Below, piece by piece: positions 19,940 through 29,122 of a stretch of DNA of 64,000 nt. The stretch comes from Polynucleobacter sp. MWH-UH23A. GTDB taxonomy: Bacteria; Pseudomonadota; Gammaproteobacteria; Burkholderiales; Burkholderiaceae. The notes below the pieces were generated by a model. That model was not told where the DNA came from. It saw only the letters and a program-made list of their open reading frames with translations, and did not search any database. The position numbers and the translations under genes are program-made. How positions within the stretch are numbered: the stretch's first letter is position 1; the number at the start of each line of letters is the position of its first letter. The stretch covers positions 496,001-560,000 of the forward strand of contig NZ_CP099572.1 in NCBI RefSeq assembly GCF_040409805.1. Reading direction: 5' to 3'.

Positions 19940-20895
19940 CTTTCTTTTCTATTCTCTTCGCCCTAATAGCCGAGCAATATCGCCCGGTTACTTCTCAACA
20001 CTGGATTGTGCGTATGAGCACGCGCTGGTTGGATTGGGTTGCTAAAGAATTTGGTGGCAAAACAGAAGAGGGCGCCAGCCCAGTTGGTGCTCGCATGGCA
20101 TGCTTGGTTGCTTTCATACTTCCAACCTTTTTAGCTTTTATCGTTTATGTCGTTTGTATGATGACATATCCGATTCTCGGATTTTTGTGGAACGTAGCGA
20201 TCGCCTATTTATTTTTTGGCTTTCGTCAATTTAGTCATTCATTCACCTTGGTGCATGAGGCGATTGAAGCGCACGATTTACCAGCAGCGCGTGCTGCTTT
20301 AGGTGAATGGTATGGCCCCGAGTTGGACACCCCCGACCTTACTGAAACTGAGGTGATCTCATTAGCACTTGAACGCGCCATCATTGGCTCTCATCATCAT
20401 GTATTTGGTGTGCTGTTCTGGTTCATGATGCCAATGGGTCCAGCGGGTGTTGTGCTCTATCGTTTAGCAGATATTGCCGCTCAACGTTGGTCAGAGCGTG
20501 GCGATTACAACCTAAGTGAATCCGCACGCCATTTCTTTTACGTGATTGATTGGATTCCGTCACGCATTACCGCGATGGGTTTTGCGATCGTGGGTAATTT
20601 CGAGGGCGCTGTGTATGCCTGGCGTTACCTCACGCAGAAGTGGTCTGATTCTTTGTCATCAGTGATCTTAGCTGCAGGTAGTGGTGCGCTTGGTGTGCGT
20701 TTGGGCGAGCCATTGAGCGAGCCAGATAGTGATGAGGCTTTGCGTATGGCTGAGGCTGGTGAGCCTCTGGTCTATGAGGTAGGTTTGGAGCCAACAGAAC
20801 GCACGATGCGTTCAGCAGTAGGATTGGTCTGGCGCTTGGTTATCGCTTGGATGGCTTTGTTGCTAATGCTGACCATCGCTCTTTGGCTTGGCTAA
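19936..20895 (+). CDS. CobD/CbiB-family integral membrane protein
   Basis: 319 residues with about five hydrophobic helices. The start MTFFSILFALIAEQYRPV, the internal GPAGVVLYRLADIAAQRW and the end of the sequence fit the CobD/CbiB (AmpE-related) family found widely in Burkholderiaceae. True CbiB joins aminopropanol phosphate to cobyric acid, but no other cobalamin gene is nearby, so a cobalamin role is not supported by context. The last 56 bp overlap the 3' end of rsgA on the other strand. Confidence 0.8.
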   Translation: MTFFSILFALIAEQYRPVTSQHWIVRMSTRWLDWVAKEFGGKTEEGASPVGARMACLVAFILPTFLAFIVYVVCMMTYPILGFLWNVAIAYLFFGFRQFSHSFTLVHEAIEAHDLPAARAALGEWYGPELDTPDLTETEVISLALERAIIGSHHHVFGVLFWFMMPMGPAGVVLYRLADIAAQRWSERGDYNLSESARHFFYVIDWIPSRITAMGFAIVGNFEGAVYAWRYLTQKWSDSLSSVILAAGSGALGVRLGEPLSEPDSDEALRMAEAGEPLVYEVGLEPTERTMRSAVGLVWRLVIAWMALLLMLTIALWLG

Positions 20896-21853
20896 TTCCC
20901 TGAATTTGAATATCGGCAGTCTTTGAGTCCGATCGTAGTTGTCTGAATAGCGCTAGTCTTTCTGGCGCTATTTCATTTTTATCTACCGCATCACGAATTG
21001 CACAGTCAGGCTCTGATTGATGGGCACAGTTATGAAAGCGGCACTTGCCTAGTAAGTCTTTAAATTCTCTGAAGGCGTGCTGTAATTCGCTCACTGACAT
21101 GTGGGCTAGGCCAAACTCCTGAAATCCTGGTGAATCTATGAGGGCGCCTAATTTGCCGTTGGCAGCTTTTCCCCAAGACTCTGGAAGCTCAAAGTAGCGA
21201 CAGGCGGTTGTGGTGTGCTTCCCGGTATCAAGGCGCACAGAGTATTCCTGAGTAAGCGCCGCCGCATTGGGTACCCATGCATTGAGAAGACTGGATTTGC
21301 CCATGCCAGATTGCCCAACAAATACAGAGACTTTGCCTTGCAATATCGGACGAAGAGCATCAATCGAAGCCGGATCAAATTTTGCTGATACTTCGCTGAC
21401 TGGGTAGCCCATACGTGCATAAGGCGCAATGATCTTGCGGGCATTTTCTAATTGATCTTTAAGGTCGCATTTATTGAGCAGAATGTGTAAGTCAATCTGA
21501 TTGGCTTCAGCTGCTACAACTGCTCTACCCAATAGATCGGGAGAGAAAGCAGGCTGCGTAGCCAGCACTACTAATATTTGATCGACATTCGAAGCAATGA
21601 TCTTGCTTTTAAATGCATCTGAGCGATACAAAATATTTTGGCGTGGCTCTATTTCAATAATGCGTGCTTGATCAGCGGAGGTCATCTCTAACAACATGCG
21701 ATCACCCACAGCGCCGATATGTTGTTTTGCGGGTGTACTGACCTGAATTAGTGGGCCACTGGGGGATTCGTTGCCTGTGGCATCGCTCACCAAGCATTGC
21801 GCTAAATAATGTCTTCCATAAGAGGCGGTGAGTAGCGCGTGAAATTGATCCAT
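20840..21853 (-). CDS. rsgA: ribosome small subunit-dependent GTPase A
   Basis: 337 residues. The circularly permuted GTPase order is visible: G4 LLNKCDL, then G1 GQSGMGKSSLLN, then G3 DSPGFQEFG. The C-terminal zinc site is CRFHNCAHQSEPDC. RsgA checks late 30S assembly and is stimulated by the subunit. The coding end overlaps the convergent CobD/CbiB-like gene by 56 bp. The M48 protease gene ends upstream in the opposite sense of reading, on the same strand. Confidence 0.94.
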   Translation of the reverse strand: MDQFHALLTASYGRHYLAQCLVSDATGNESPSGPLIQVSTPAKQHIGAVGDRMLLEMTSADQARIIEIEPRQNILYRSDAFKSKIIASNVDQILVVLATQPAFSPDLLGRAVVAAEANQIDLHILLNKCDLKDQLENARKIIAPYARMGYPVSEVSAKFDPASIDALRPILQGKVSVFVGQSGMGKSSLLNAWVPNAAALTQEYSVRLDTGKHTTTACRYFELPESWGKAANGKLGALIDSPGFQEFGLAHMSVSELQHAFREFKDLLGKCRFHNCAHQSEPDCAIRDAVDKNEIAPERLALFRQLRSDSKTADIQIQGISQAKERWSALATKPSKR

Positions 21854-21877
21854 GTATAAATGAATGAATAATGCTTG

Positions 21878-23134
21878 CTAGGATTTGCTAAAGCGCTGCA
21901 AGTTGGCGATGCGTAATGGCGCCGGTGGATGAGAGCTATAAAAAGCCGTATAGATTGGATCTGGTGTTAGGGTGGAAGCATTGTCTTGGTATAGCTTGAC
22001 CAAGGCCGAGATTAAATCATTTGCCGATGATTTTTCTGCGGCAAATCCATCTGCCTCATATTCATGTTTGCGCGAGGCTAGGCTACCTAGTGGTGTAAAG
22101 AAAAAGCTAAACACAGGCGACACCAGCATAAACAGAGCTAAGGCGAGACCGCCGTTATAACCATTTAGATTTGGCATCACACCAAGATCGGTATAGAACC
22201 AAGCTTGAGTGCTGATCCAGCCTAGTAGCGCGAACATACCAAAGCTAAGTGCGAAGGAGGCGAGCAAACGTTTGCGGATGTGATTCCGTTTGAAGTGTCC
22301 GAGTTCGTGAGCAAGAACGGCTTCCACTTCTCCAGGGTTGAGTTTTTCAATGAGGGTGTCGAAAAACACAATGCGCTTGGCTTTGCCCATGCCAGCAAAG
22401 AAAGCGTTTCCATGGGCGCTGCGCTTGCTACCATCCATCACAAATAAGCCTTGGCTAGCAAAGTCACAGCGAGCAAGGAGTGCTTCGATTTGTGTTTTAA
22501 GCGGGCCATCTTCTAATGCTTGGAATTTGTTGAATAGAGGTGCTATGAATGTTGGAAAGATCCACTGCATGAGAAGGCTAAATGCAGTTAATACACCCCA
22601 AGACCATAGCCACCAGAGATCACCCGCTTTTGCCATCAGCGAAAGAATGACCCATAGCAATGGTAGTCCGATGGCGGCACCAAGAGCAACGCCTTTCACA
22701 AGATCTACAAAAAACAATTTTTTGCTCATGCGATTAAAGCCAAAGCGCTCTTCTAAATAAAACTGCTTATACCAAGAAAAGGGGAGATCAATGATGCCGG
22801 AGATAAGGGCAATTGAGGCTAGTAGTGCAATTTGCTGAGTAATGCCTGGGCCAAAATAATTTAATAAAGCAATATTTAAGATTTCAAGGCCACCCAAGAG
22901 AGTGAAGGCAATTAAAATGATGGCGCTGACACCGTTTTCTAAGATACCGAGGCGTAATTTGGCGATCGTGTAGTCAGCTGCTTTTTGGTGGTCAGCTAGG
23001 GTAATTTTTTCAGCAAAATCGACAGGTACTGCATCTCGATGCTTGGATACATGGCGAATTTGGCGTTGAGAAAGCCAGTGGCGCAGGCCAAAGCTAGCAA
23101 TAAAAGCGATTAAGAAAATAGTAGTGAATGTCAT
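21878..23134 (-). CDS. M48-family (Ste24-like) zinc endopeptidase
   Basis: 418 residues with several membrane helices. The zinc motif HELGH (in [13 protein letters not shown]) and the downstream glutamate in EYEADGFAA identify an M48 metallopeptidase; length and membrane topology resemble Ste24/CAAX protease rather than HtpX. It probably acts in inner-membrane protein quality control. The ATG at 23134 starts a normal first helix ([15 protein letters not shown]); longer frames would run into orn. Its start lies only 15 bp from the orn start on the other strand. Confidence 0.9.
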   Translation of the reverse strand: MTFTTIFLIAFIASFGLRHWLSQRQIRHVSKHRDAVPVDFAEKITLADHQKAADYTIAKLRLGILENGVSAIILIAFTLLGGLEILNIALLNYFGPGITQQIALLASIALISGIIDLPFSWYKQFYLEERFGFNRMSKKLFFVDLVKGVALGAAIGLPLLWVILSLMAKAGDLWWLWSWGVLTAFSLLMQWIFPTFIAPLFNKFQALEDGPLKTQIEALLARCDFASQGLFVMDGSKRSAHGNAFFAGMGKAKRIVFFDTLIEKLNPGEVEAVLAHELGHFKRNHIRKRLLASFALSFGMFALLGWISTQAWFYTDLGVMPNLNGYNGGLALALFMLVSPVFSFFFTPLGSLASRKHEYEADGFAAEKSSANDLISALVKLYQDNASTLTPDPIYTAFYSSHPPAPLRIANLQRFSKS

Positions 23135-23149
23135 GAGATCATTATAGAT

Positions 23150-23761
23150 ATGAGCGAACAAACCAACATAGCAAGCAATAGCGCACCTAAGAGTGCTCCT
23201 AAGCCCGCCCCAGCTAGCGAACATCTGATTTGGGTGGATATGGAGATGTCGGGCTTAAACCCAGAAACCGAGCGTATTTTAGAGATTGCCATCATCGTGA
23301 CTGATGCGCATCTCAATACCATTGCCACTGCGCCAGTTTGGGTGGTACATCAAGATGATGCCGTGTTAGATGCGATGGACGCATGGAATAAAGGCACCCA
23401 TGGTCGTTCGGGTTTAATTGATAAGGTAAAAGCATCTACGATGGATGAGGCTGCTGTTGAGGCAGAGTGCATCGCTTTTCTAAAAAAATATATTAAAGCT
23501 GGTATTGCACCGATGTGTGGAAATACGATTGGTCAAGATCGTCGCTTTATGGCGAAATACATGCCAAAGTTAGAGGCGTATTTTCATTATCGAAATATTG
23601 ATGTATCAACATTAAAAGAATTGTGTAAGCGTTGGCACCCAGAGCTAGTGAAGGGCTTTACAAAAAAACAAGCGCATACCGCATTAGCAGATATTGAAGA
23701 ATCGATTGAAGAGCTGAAATACTATCGCGATAAATTTATCGTGCCGCTACCACCGCAATAA
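23150..23761 (+). CDS. orn: oligoribonuclease
   Basis: 203 residues. DEDDh exonuclease motifs are visible: [12 protein letters not shown] (Asp, Glu), [10 protein letters not shown] (Asp) and [14 protein letters not shown] (His, Asp). Orn degrades 2-5-nucleotide RNAs and pGpG. The first 25 residues (Ser/Pro/Ala/Lys-rich) extend past the usual start, but no internal ATG gives a complete domain, so the start at 23150 stands. Confidence 0.95.
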   Translation: MSEQTNIASNSAPKSAPKPAPASEHLIWVDMEMSGLNPETERILEIAIIVTDAHLNTIATAPVWVVHQDDAVLDAMDAWNKGTHGRSGLIDKVKASTMDEAAVEAECIAFLKKYIKAGIAPMCGNTIGQDRRFMAKYMPKLEAYFHYRNIDVSTLKELCKRWHPELVKGFTKKQAHTALADIEESIEELKYYRDKFIVPLPPQ

Positions 23762-23785
23762 GTTAAATAGCTAACCCCAGGGCGC

Positions 23786-24409
23786 CTATTTCTTAATTGC
23801 ACTCTTTGGTCTAAAGGCTTTGATGACCGCTTCATTGGTTTCTATATATGGACCGCCAATGAGATCGATGCAGTAGGGGACAGCGGCAAAGATTCCAGGC
23901 ACGATAGATTTACCGTTTTCATCCTTAAGGCCCTCAAGGGTCTCTGCAATTGCCTTGGGTTGACCCGGCAAGTTGATCACGAGGGCAGCGTGTCCTTCAA
24001 TCTCACGAAGTACCGCAGTCTGCCTTGAAAGGATGGCTGTGGGTACGAATTTAAGGCTAATTTGGCGCATTTGTTCACCAAACCCAGGCATCTCTCGGGT
24101 GCCCGCTTCAAGGGTTGCCTCTGGAGTTACATCCCGTCTTGATGGGCCAGTGCCGCCAGTTGTTAAAACTAAGTCACAGCCAAAGTCATCAACAAGTTCA
24201 ACGATGGATTCGGTAATGACTTCAGACTCATCGGCAATCAGTCGCTCATGGAAGGTGCAGGGGTTGCTAATCGCTTTCATGAGCCAGGTCTGCAGGGCAG
24301 GAATCCCCTCATCTTGATAGACGCCTTTGCTGGCTCTATCAGAGATGGAGATAAGGCCAATTTTGACCTCGTTTGGCGACTTACGCTCTAGGGCTTCGGT
24401 ATGCTTCAT
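23786..24409 (-). CDS. mog: molybdopterin adenylyltransferase (Mog type)
   Basis: 207 residues. The MoCF-fold motifs LISISDRASKGVYQDEG, VLTTGGTGPSRRDVTPEAT and VINLPGQPKAI are typical of MogA, and length and sequence are closer to Mog than to MoaB. It adenylylates molybdopterin before molybdenum insertion. It stands alone between orn and pmbA, divergent from pmbA with a 26-bp gap. Confidence 0.9.
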   Translation of the reverse strand: MKHTEALERKSPNEVKIGLISISDRASKGVYQDEGIPALQTWLMKAISNPCTFHERLIADESEVITESIVELVDDFGCDLVLTTGGTGPSRRDVTPEATLEAGTREMPGFGEQMRQISLKFVPTAILSRQTAVLREIEGHAALVINLPGQPKAIAETLEGLKDENGKSIVPGIFAAVPYCIDLIGGPYIETNEAVIKAFRPKSAIKK

Positions 24410-24435
24410 GTTTCTATTCTAGCTATTATTGAGGC

Positions 24436-25782
24436 ATGTTTACATATACATCTCACCAGTTTCAGGAAATTGTCGATTTCATGCTCAAAGAGGCCAAAAG
24501 AAGGGGTGCCTCAGATGCGGTTGCGGAAGTTTCTGAGGGTCAAGGTCTGTCAGTCACTGTTCGTAAAGGCGAGGTTGAAACGATTGAGCAAAGCTTAGAT
24601 AAGCAAGTTGGAGTAACCGTATTTTTAGGGCATCGCCGTGGCAATGCCAGCACGAGTGATTTTTCTAAAGCATCATTAAAGACAACCGTTGAAGCTGCGT
24701 ATCACATTGCCCAGCATACGGCTGAAGATGATTGTGCGGGTCCTGCCGAAGCGAAGTTGCTTGAAAAGAAGCCTAGGGATTTAGATTTGTTTCATCCGTG
24801 GGATATCGATGCCGCGCACGCAGTTGAAATTGCGCGATCAGCAGAGGGCGCCGCTTTTGCTGTGAGTAAGCAAATTCAAAATAGTGATGGCGCTTCGGTA
24901 TCAGCACATCATGCGCATTTTATGATGGCAACCTCTCAAGGATTTATGGGTGGTTATCCATTCTCACGCCACTACATTTCTTGTGCGCCGATTGCAAGTC
25001 TTGGCGGAAAAAAATCTCAGATGCAAAGAGATGATTGGTATTCCAGCTCTCGTATTCCAAGCGAGCTAGCAGATCCCGCATCGATTGGGCGTTACGCAGC
25101 ACAAAGAGCACTTTCACGTCTGAAGGCAAGATCACTAAGCACACGCCGTTGCCCAGTAATCTTTGAAGCACCTTTGGCTGCTGGCCTATTGGGTGGCTTG
25201 GTTCAAGCTGTCTCGGGTGGTGCTTTATATCGCCGTTCCAGTTTCTTGCTCGATAGCTTGGGCAAGCAAGTATTGCCAAAGCATGTCAGTCTTTTTGAAA
25301 ACCCCCATCTCAAGTCAATGACTGGTAGTGCTCCTTTTGATGAAGAGGGTGTCAAAACTAGCGCACGCACAGTTGTTGATAAAGGTACTTTGCAAGGCTA
25401 TTTTTTATCTACTTATTCAGCGCGTAAGTTGGGTATGAAAACAACTGGCAATGCAGGTGGCTCCCATCACTTGCGTTTGCAAAGTAAAAAAACGCCGAAG
25501 GGTGGATTGCCTGCACTATTAAAGGAAATGGGCACTGGCTTATTGGTAACTGAATTAATGGGGCAAGGTGTGAACTATGTCACGGGAGATTATTCACGTG
25601 GAGCGTTTGGGTATTGGGTTGAGAATGGTGAGATACAGTATCCAGTAGAAGAGGTAACCATCGCTGGTAACTTGCGCGATATGCTGATGGATATCGTGTC
25701 GATTGGCAGTGATTCGCTCATACGGGGAACCAAGGAGACGGGTTCAATCCTGATTGGTTCAATGATGGTTGGCGGAAAATAA
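24436..25782 (+). CDS. pmbA: metalloprotease PmbA (TldE)
   Basis: 448 residues, full length. The start SHQFQEIVDFMLKEAKRRGA, VRKGEVETIEQSLDK and the C-terminal TGDYSRGAFGYWVENGEIQY are diagnostic of TldE/PmbA. With TldD, not in this window, it processes modified peptides and CcdA-type antitoxins; the PmbA subunit itself lacks the protease metal motif. It is divergent from mog. Confidence 0.93.
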   Translation: MFTYTSHQFQEIVDFMLKEAKRRGASDAVAEVSEGQGLSVTVRKGEVETIEQSLDKQVGVTVFLGHRRGNASTSDFSKASLKTTVEAAYHIAQHTAEDDCAGPAEAKLLEKKPRDLDLFHPWDIDAAHAVEIARSAEGAAFAVSKQIQNSDGASVSAHHAHFMMATSQGFMGGYPFSRHYISCAPIASLGGKKSQMQRDDWYSSSRIPSELADPASIGRYAAQRALSRLKARSLSTRRCPVIFEAPLAAGLLGGLVQAVSGGALYRRSSFLLDSLGKQVLPKHVSLFENPHLKSMTGSAPFDEEGVKTSARTVVDKGTLQGYFLSTYSARKLGMKTTGNAGGSHHLRLQSKKTPKGGLPALLKEMGTGLLVTELMGQGVNYVTGDYSRGAFGYWVENGEIQYPVEEVTIAGNLRDMLMDIVSIGSDSLIRGTKETGSILIGSMMVGGK

Positions 25783-25859
25783 GCAAAGTTATAGAATCAA
25801 TAACAATCAACAGTAATCAATAAAAATTAATTACTCCAAAACATGGAAGGGAGATAACG

Positions 25860-26954
25860 ATGCAAAGACGTTCGTTTTTAAAGAAGGCAACTGTAGGCGC
25901 TGGTGTTGCGGCTGGTGTAACTGCCCTTGGGGCCCCAGCAATTGCGCAGAGTTTACCTACCTTGAACTGGCGTTTGGTATCCAGTTTCCCAAAATCACTG
26001 GATACTTTGTATGGAACCCCTGAGGTATTTGCTAGTGCATTACGCAAAGCTACTGACGGCAAATTCAATGTCAAGGTATTTGCTGCTGGAGAAGTAGTGC
26101 CCGCATTGCAGGTATTGGATGCAGTACAAAATGGTACGGTTGAGTGTGGTCATACAGCGAGTTACTACTATCTTGGAAAGAACAGTGCGTTTATTTTTGA
26201 TACTGCTGCCCCATTTGGACTTACAGCGCGTCAACAATCTGCTTGGATGTTGCATGGCAATGGCATGAAGCTAATGCGTGAACTCTATGCCAGCTACAAC
26301 ATCGTGAATTTCCTTGGCGGTCAAACTGGTACACAGATGGGTGGCTGGTTTCGTAAAGAGATTAAATCACCAGAAGATTTAAAGGGCTTGAAATTCCGTA
26401 TCGCTGGTTTTGCTGGTCAGGTCTTATCAAAACTTGGTGTTGTGCCACAGCAGTTGCCTGCGGGTGAAATTTACTCTGCTCTTGAGAAGGGTACGATCGA
26501 TGCTGCTGAATTTGTAGGTCCATACGATGATGAGAAATTGGGTTTAGCAAAGGTCGCTAAAAATTACTATTACCCAGCCTTCTGGGAGGGCGCTGCAGGA
26601 CTTTCATTCTTAGTTAATAAGAAGCAGTGGGATTCATTACCGCCGTCTTATCAAGCGGCGTGGGAAGCAGCTTGCTATGAAGCGCATACCGATATGTGCG
26701 CCAAGTACGATGCTCTGAATCCCCCAGCTTTGCAACGTCTATTACAGAATGGCGCAGTTTTGCGTAAGTTCAACACTTCGATCATGGAGGCATGCTTTAA
26801 AGCAAGCCAAGAAACATACGCTGAAGAATCTGCAAAAAATCCACAATTTAAGAAGATTTTTGATGACTATCGTGCCTTCAGAAATATGGAGGCGCAATGG
26901 TTCAACGTTGCAGAGCAAGCTTTTGCGCAATTTAGTTTTAATAAAAAGCTATAA
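25860..26954 (+). CDS. TRAP-type solute-binding protein (DctP family)
   Basis: 364 residues. A twin-arginine signal (QRRSFLKKATVGAG ... APAIAQ) leads into a DctP/SmoM-like receptor with FAAGEVVPALQVLDAVQNG and LKGLKFRIAGFAGQVL. It resembles mannitol/chloroaromatic or keto-acid-type TRAP receptors of beta-proteobacteria. The ribosome site GGAAGGGAG precedes the start. No DctQ or DctM membrane component is within the window, so it either uses a distant permease or is a lone receptor. The terminator after it ends the unit. Confidence 0.88.
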   Translation: MQRRSFLKKATVGAGVAAGVTALGAPAIAQSLPTLNWRLVSSFPKSLDTLYGTPEVFASALRKATDGKFNVKVFAAGEVVPALQVLDAVQNGTVECGHTASYYYLGKNSAFIFDTAAPFGLTARQQSAWMLHGNGMKLMRELYASYNIVNFLGGQTGTQMGGWFRKEIKSPEDLKGLKFRIAGFAGQVLSKLGVVPQQLPAGEIYSALEKGTIDAAEFVGPYDDEKLGLAKVAKNYYYPAFWEGAAGLSFLVNKKQWDSLPPSYQAAWEAACYEAHTDMCAKYDALNPPALQRLLQNGAVLRKFNTSIMEACFKASQETYAEESAKNPQFKKIFDDYRAFRNMEAQWFNVAEQAFAQFSFNKKL

Positions 26955-26994
26955 GTTCACCACAACTGCATTAATGAGGCGAAAGCTTCAAGCA

Positions 26995-27019
26995 AAAGGG
27001 CTCATTGAGCCCTTTTTTT
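26995..27019. terminator. terminator between TRAP receptor and esterase
   Basis: The 9-bp stem AAAGGGCTC/GAGCCCTTT (26995-27003 with 27007-27015) has an ATT loop and further Ts. It can serve both convergent genes. Confidence 0.8.
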
Positions 27020-27022
27020 GAT

Positions 27023-27694
27023 TTAGCTAGAGGGTTTTATTAACACCCTTTGTAGAAAGCGAGAAATATCCATCAGTTCTTCGCGGTTGACGGAGTGCTC
27101 CATAGGGTATTCATTCCAATCTACCTCATAACCCAATTTCTCCAATACAGCGTAAGAAGCTTGGGCGCGTTCAGGTATGACTACTTGATCGAATTCGCCA
27201 TGCGCCATAAAGATGGGTGTTTTAGAGTTGGCGGAATGTTTTTCTAGATGCAAGGTCATTGCTAGAGGGAGGTAGCCCGATAAAGCAATAATGCCGGCGA
27301 GTTTGTGTGGGAAGCGCAGGCCAATATGCAATGCCATAGCGCAGCCTTGAGAAAAGCCGGCCAAGACAATATTGTCATAGGCGATACCTCTGCTGTACTC
27401 GCGTTTAATCAGTTCTGTAATGGCGGCTGCTGATCGCAAAATGCCATCTGCATCTTCGCGATCCATGAGATTTCTACCGATGATGTCGTACCAGGCTGGC
27501 ATGACATAACCTCCGTTGACGGTGACTGGCATGCTAGGGGCACTCGGAAAAACAAAACGAATTCCTGGGCAGCCTGTCAGCTGGAGTTCTGGAATGATGG
27601 GTACAAAATCATTGCCATCAGCACCAAGGCCATGTAGCCAAATGACGGCGGCACTGGGATTAGGAGCGGTTTCAATTTCGATACAAGGGAGCAT
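27023..27694 (-). CDS. carboxylesterase/phospholipase-type alpha/beta hydrolase
   Basis: 223 residues. It opens with AVIWLHGLGADGNDF (oxyanion region), has the nucleophile elbow GFSQGCAMA, and carries the acid and His in GEFDQVV and YPMEHSV. This is the EstB/YpfH-like (acyl-protein thioesterase) family, cytosolic since no signal is seen. Substrate unknown. It is followed at 15 bp on the same strand by the CbiM-like gene start reading toward it, so the two may be one unit. Confidence 0.88.
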   Translation of the reverse strand: MLPCIEIETAPNPSAAVIWLHGLGADGNDFVPIIPELQLTGCPGIRFVFPSAPSMPVTVNGGYVMPAWYDIIGRNLMDREDADGILRSAAAITELIKREYSRGIAYDNIVLAGFSQGCAMALHIGLRFPHKLAGIIALSGYLPLAMTLHLEKHSANSKTPIFMAHGEFDQVVIPERAQASYAVLEKLGYEVDWNEYPMEHSVNREELMDISRFLQRVLIKPSS

Positions 27695-27709
27695 GGTTTT
27701 GATAAGTGA

Positions 27710-28354
27710 TTAACGGTTCATGTAGGCTGATTCATTGTAGGTCGATACCCAATTCGGTCTATAGATCAAGAAAATTGCCAATAGCATTCCTGATAAAGAG
27801 CCTTCCATGAAGGCAATAATAATGAGACCTAGTAGCCAGCCCTCAAGATCAATATGCGCACCCGCACTCGCAAATAGCATTTTGCCAATCAGAAGAGCTG
27901 TGCCCGATAAGATGACGCTCATAAAGGCAGCGACATAACCATTGCCTAGGATCAGAACAAATAAATGTTTGGGGATGTATTTTTGAATAGCCTTAATCGT
28001 TAGGTAGGCAAAAAAGGTGGGAAGCACGCAAACCATGAGGTAATGTTGTGCAGCTTCAATGAATCCTCCCTGAAATACAAATATGCCCAAAAAAGCAACG
28101 GGAAACAGAATGGCGAGTGCAATAGCAGGACCAAACATCGCCGTTAATAGCGCTGCTCCATAAAAGTGAAAGATCAGTCCATAGAATTTGCCGGGAGCCT
28201 GGCCAGGTAAAGTGGGTGAAACATTCCAGGCTATGGCTAAAAAAAGGATGGCTGCCAGCGCAAGAAGCGAAAGTGGTGGCCTAGAGAAGATTGATGGCGG
28301 ACATTTCAAGAGCGCCCCGAGAAAGATAATCGCTGCTAAGCCTACCCAGATCAT
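27710..28354 (-). CDS. CbiM-like (ECF-type) integral membrane protein
   Basis: 214 residues with about six membrane helices. LIFHFYGAALLTAMFGPAIA and the ALAILFPVAFLGIFVFQGG segment fit the CbiM/ECF substrate-binding permease family found alone in many Burkholderiales. Classic CbiM takes up cobalt with CbiN/CbiQ/CbiO, none of which is here, and the CbiM N-terminal metal-binding loop is not evident. Function is therefore open. It is upstream of the esterase in the same direction. Confidence 0.7.
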   Translation of the reverse strand: MIWVGLAAIIFLGALLKCPPSIFSRPPLSLLALAAILFLAIAWNVSPTLPGQAPGKFYGLIFHFYGAALLTAMFGPAIALAILFPVAFLGIFVFQGGFIEAAQHYLMVCVLPTFFAYLTIKAIQKYIPKHLFVLILGNGYVAAFMSVILSGTALLIGKMLFASAGAHIDLEGWLLGLIIIAFMEGSLSGMLLAIFLIYRPNWVSTYNESAYMNR

Positions 28355-28516
28355 ATTTGGTCTTATATATAAAGTGATAAAGAGATAAAGAGATCAAGTC
28401 AGTCTAATCAAATGAGGGATAAATCCCATCCGCACTTTCACTAGGCATGGGCTGGTTTATGGCGAAGATAGGGGTGTAATATGTTCTGAAGTGACCCATT
28501 ATGTTGGAGGTTTGGA

Positions 28517-28744
28517 ATGAAGCCCTTCTATATTGATTACCCACAGGAAAAAATTGAGGAGCATCAGCACGCATATCGATGTGCGTACTGCAAGATTCCA
28601 ACAACCATTATTTTTGGGCTACTTGAAAACCATGCTGAAGATTGCGCATATCGAGCTCAGCAAAGTAAATGGACTCAGTTGGCCGCTAAATTAAAGCCCC
28701 ATAAAGAACATTTCGATGAACCCCATGCTGACGAGGTCGACTAA
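28517..28744 (+). CDS. small putative zinc-binding protein (C2HC-like)
   Basis: 75 residues, not recognised. It has Cys-Ala-Tyr-Cys near residue 22 followed by His and Cys in ENHAEDC, a spacing that could hold one zinc ion. An Asp/Glu/His-rich tail ends the protein. A strong GGAGG ribosome site precedes the ATG. Its TAA abuts the start of the next gene with no gap, so the pair is translationally coupled. Confidence 0.7.
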   Translation: MKPFYIDYPQEKIEEHQHAYRCAYCKIPTTIIFGLLENHAEDCAYRAQQSKWTQLAAKLKPHKEHFDEPHADEVD

Positions 28745-29122
28745 ATGAAAACTTATCCTATCGCGATTGAATTAACTGTTTGGTTTGATCTGGGTTTAAA
28801 TCAATATGAGATCACGATTGATGGGGTCTCCAAATTATCTGTTAAGCGCACAGATGATGTATTGCATAGCAGGGAACTTACAGACTCTGAGACAGAGCGC
28901 TTAATTGAGGCTATTGAATCTATCACGGTACCTGTAAGCGAAGAGATGTTGGCTGACCCCAGTAATAAAGCTTCATCTAGCTATGAGTTGATTATTGAAT
29001 CAGCCCATTTTTCTCTAGAATTTAATTGGGAAAACCTCGATGTGGAGAATAGTCGCACTCACGCATTCGAACCCCTGGTAAAGCTTGCAAGCTTGATACA
29101 GAGTCTCGATCTAGATCATTAA
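28745..29122 (+). CDS. hypothetical protein, coupled to the upstream zinc-binding-like gene
   Basis: 125 residues, no family recognised and no signal peptide or membrane helix. It is acidic with alternating strands in the first 50 residues (IAIELTVWFDLGLNQYEITI). The start follows the previous stop directly. Its stop overlaps the convergent CitE-like gene: a single TTAA at 29119-29122 supplies both stop codons. Confidence 0.7.
   Translation: MKTYPIAIELTVWFDLGLNQYEITIDGVSKLSVKRTDDVLHSRELTDSETERLIEAIESITVPVSEEMLADPSNKASSSYELIIESAHFSLEFNWENLDVENSRTHAFEPLVKLASLIQSLDLDH

Noticed and set aside
26749..27021. 90-codon frame at the end of the TRAP receptor gene
   Set aside because: Other frame of a clear receptor gene; its end falls in the terminator.
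29119..29122. Shared TTAA stop overlap as a functional signal
   Set aside because: A simple convergent stop overlap, common by chance in compact genomes.
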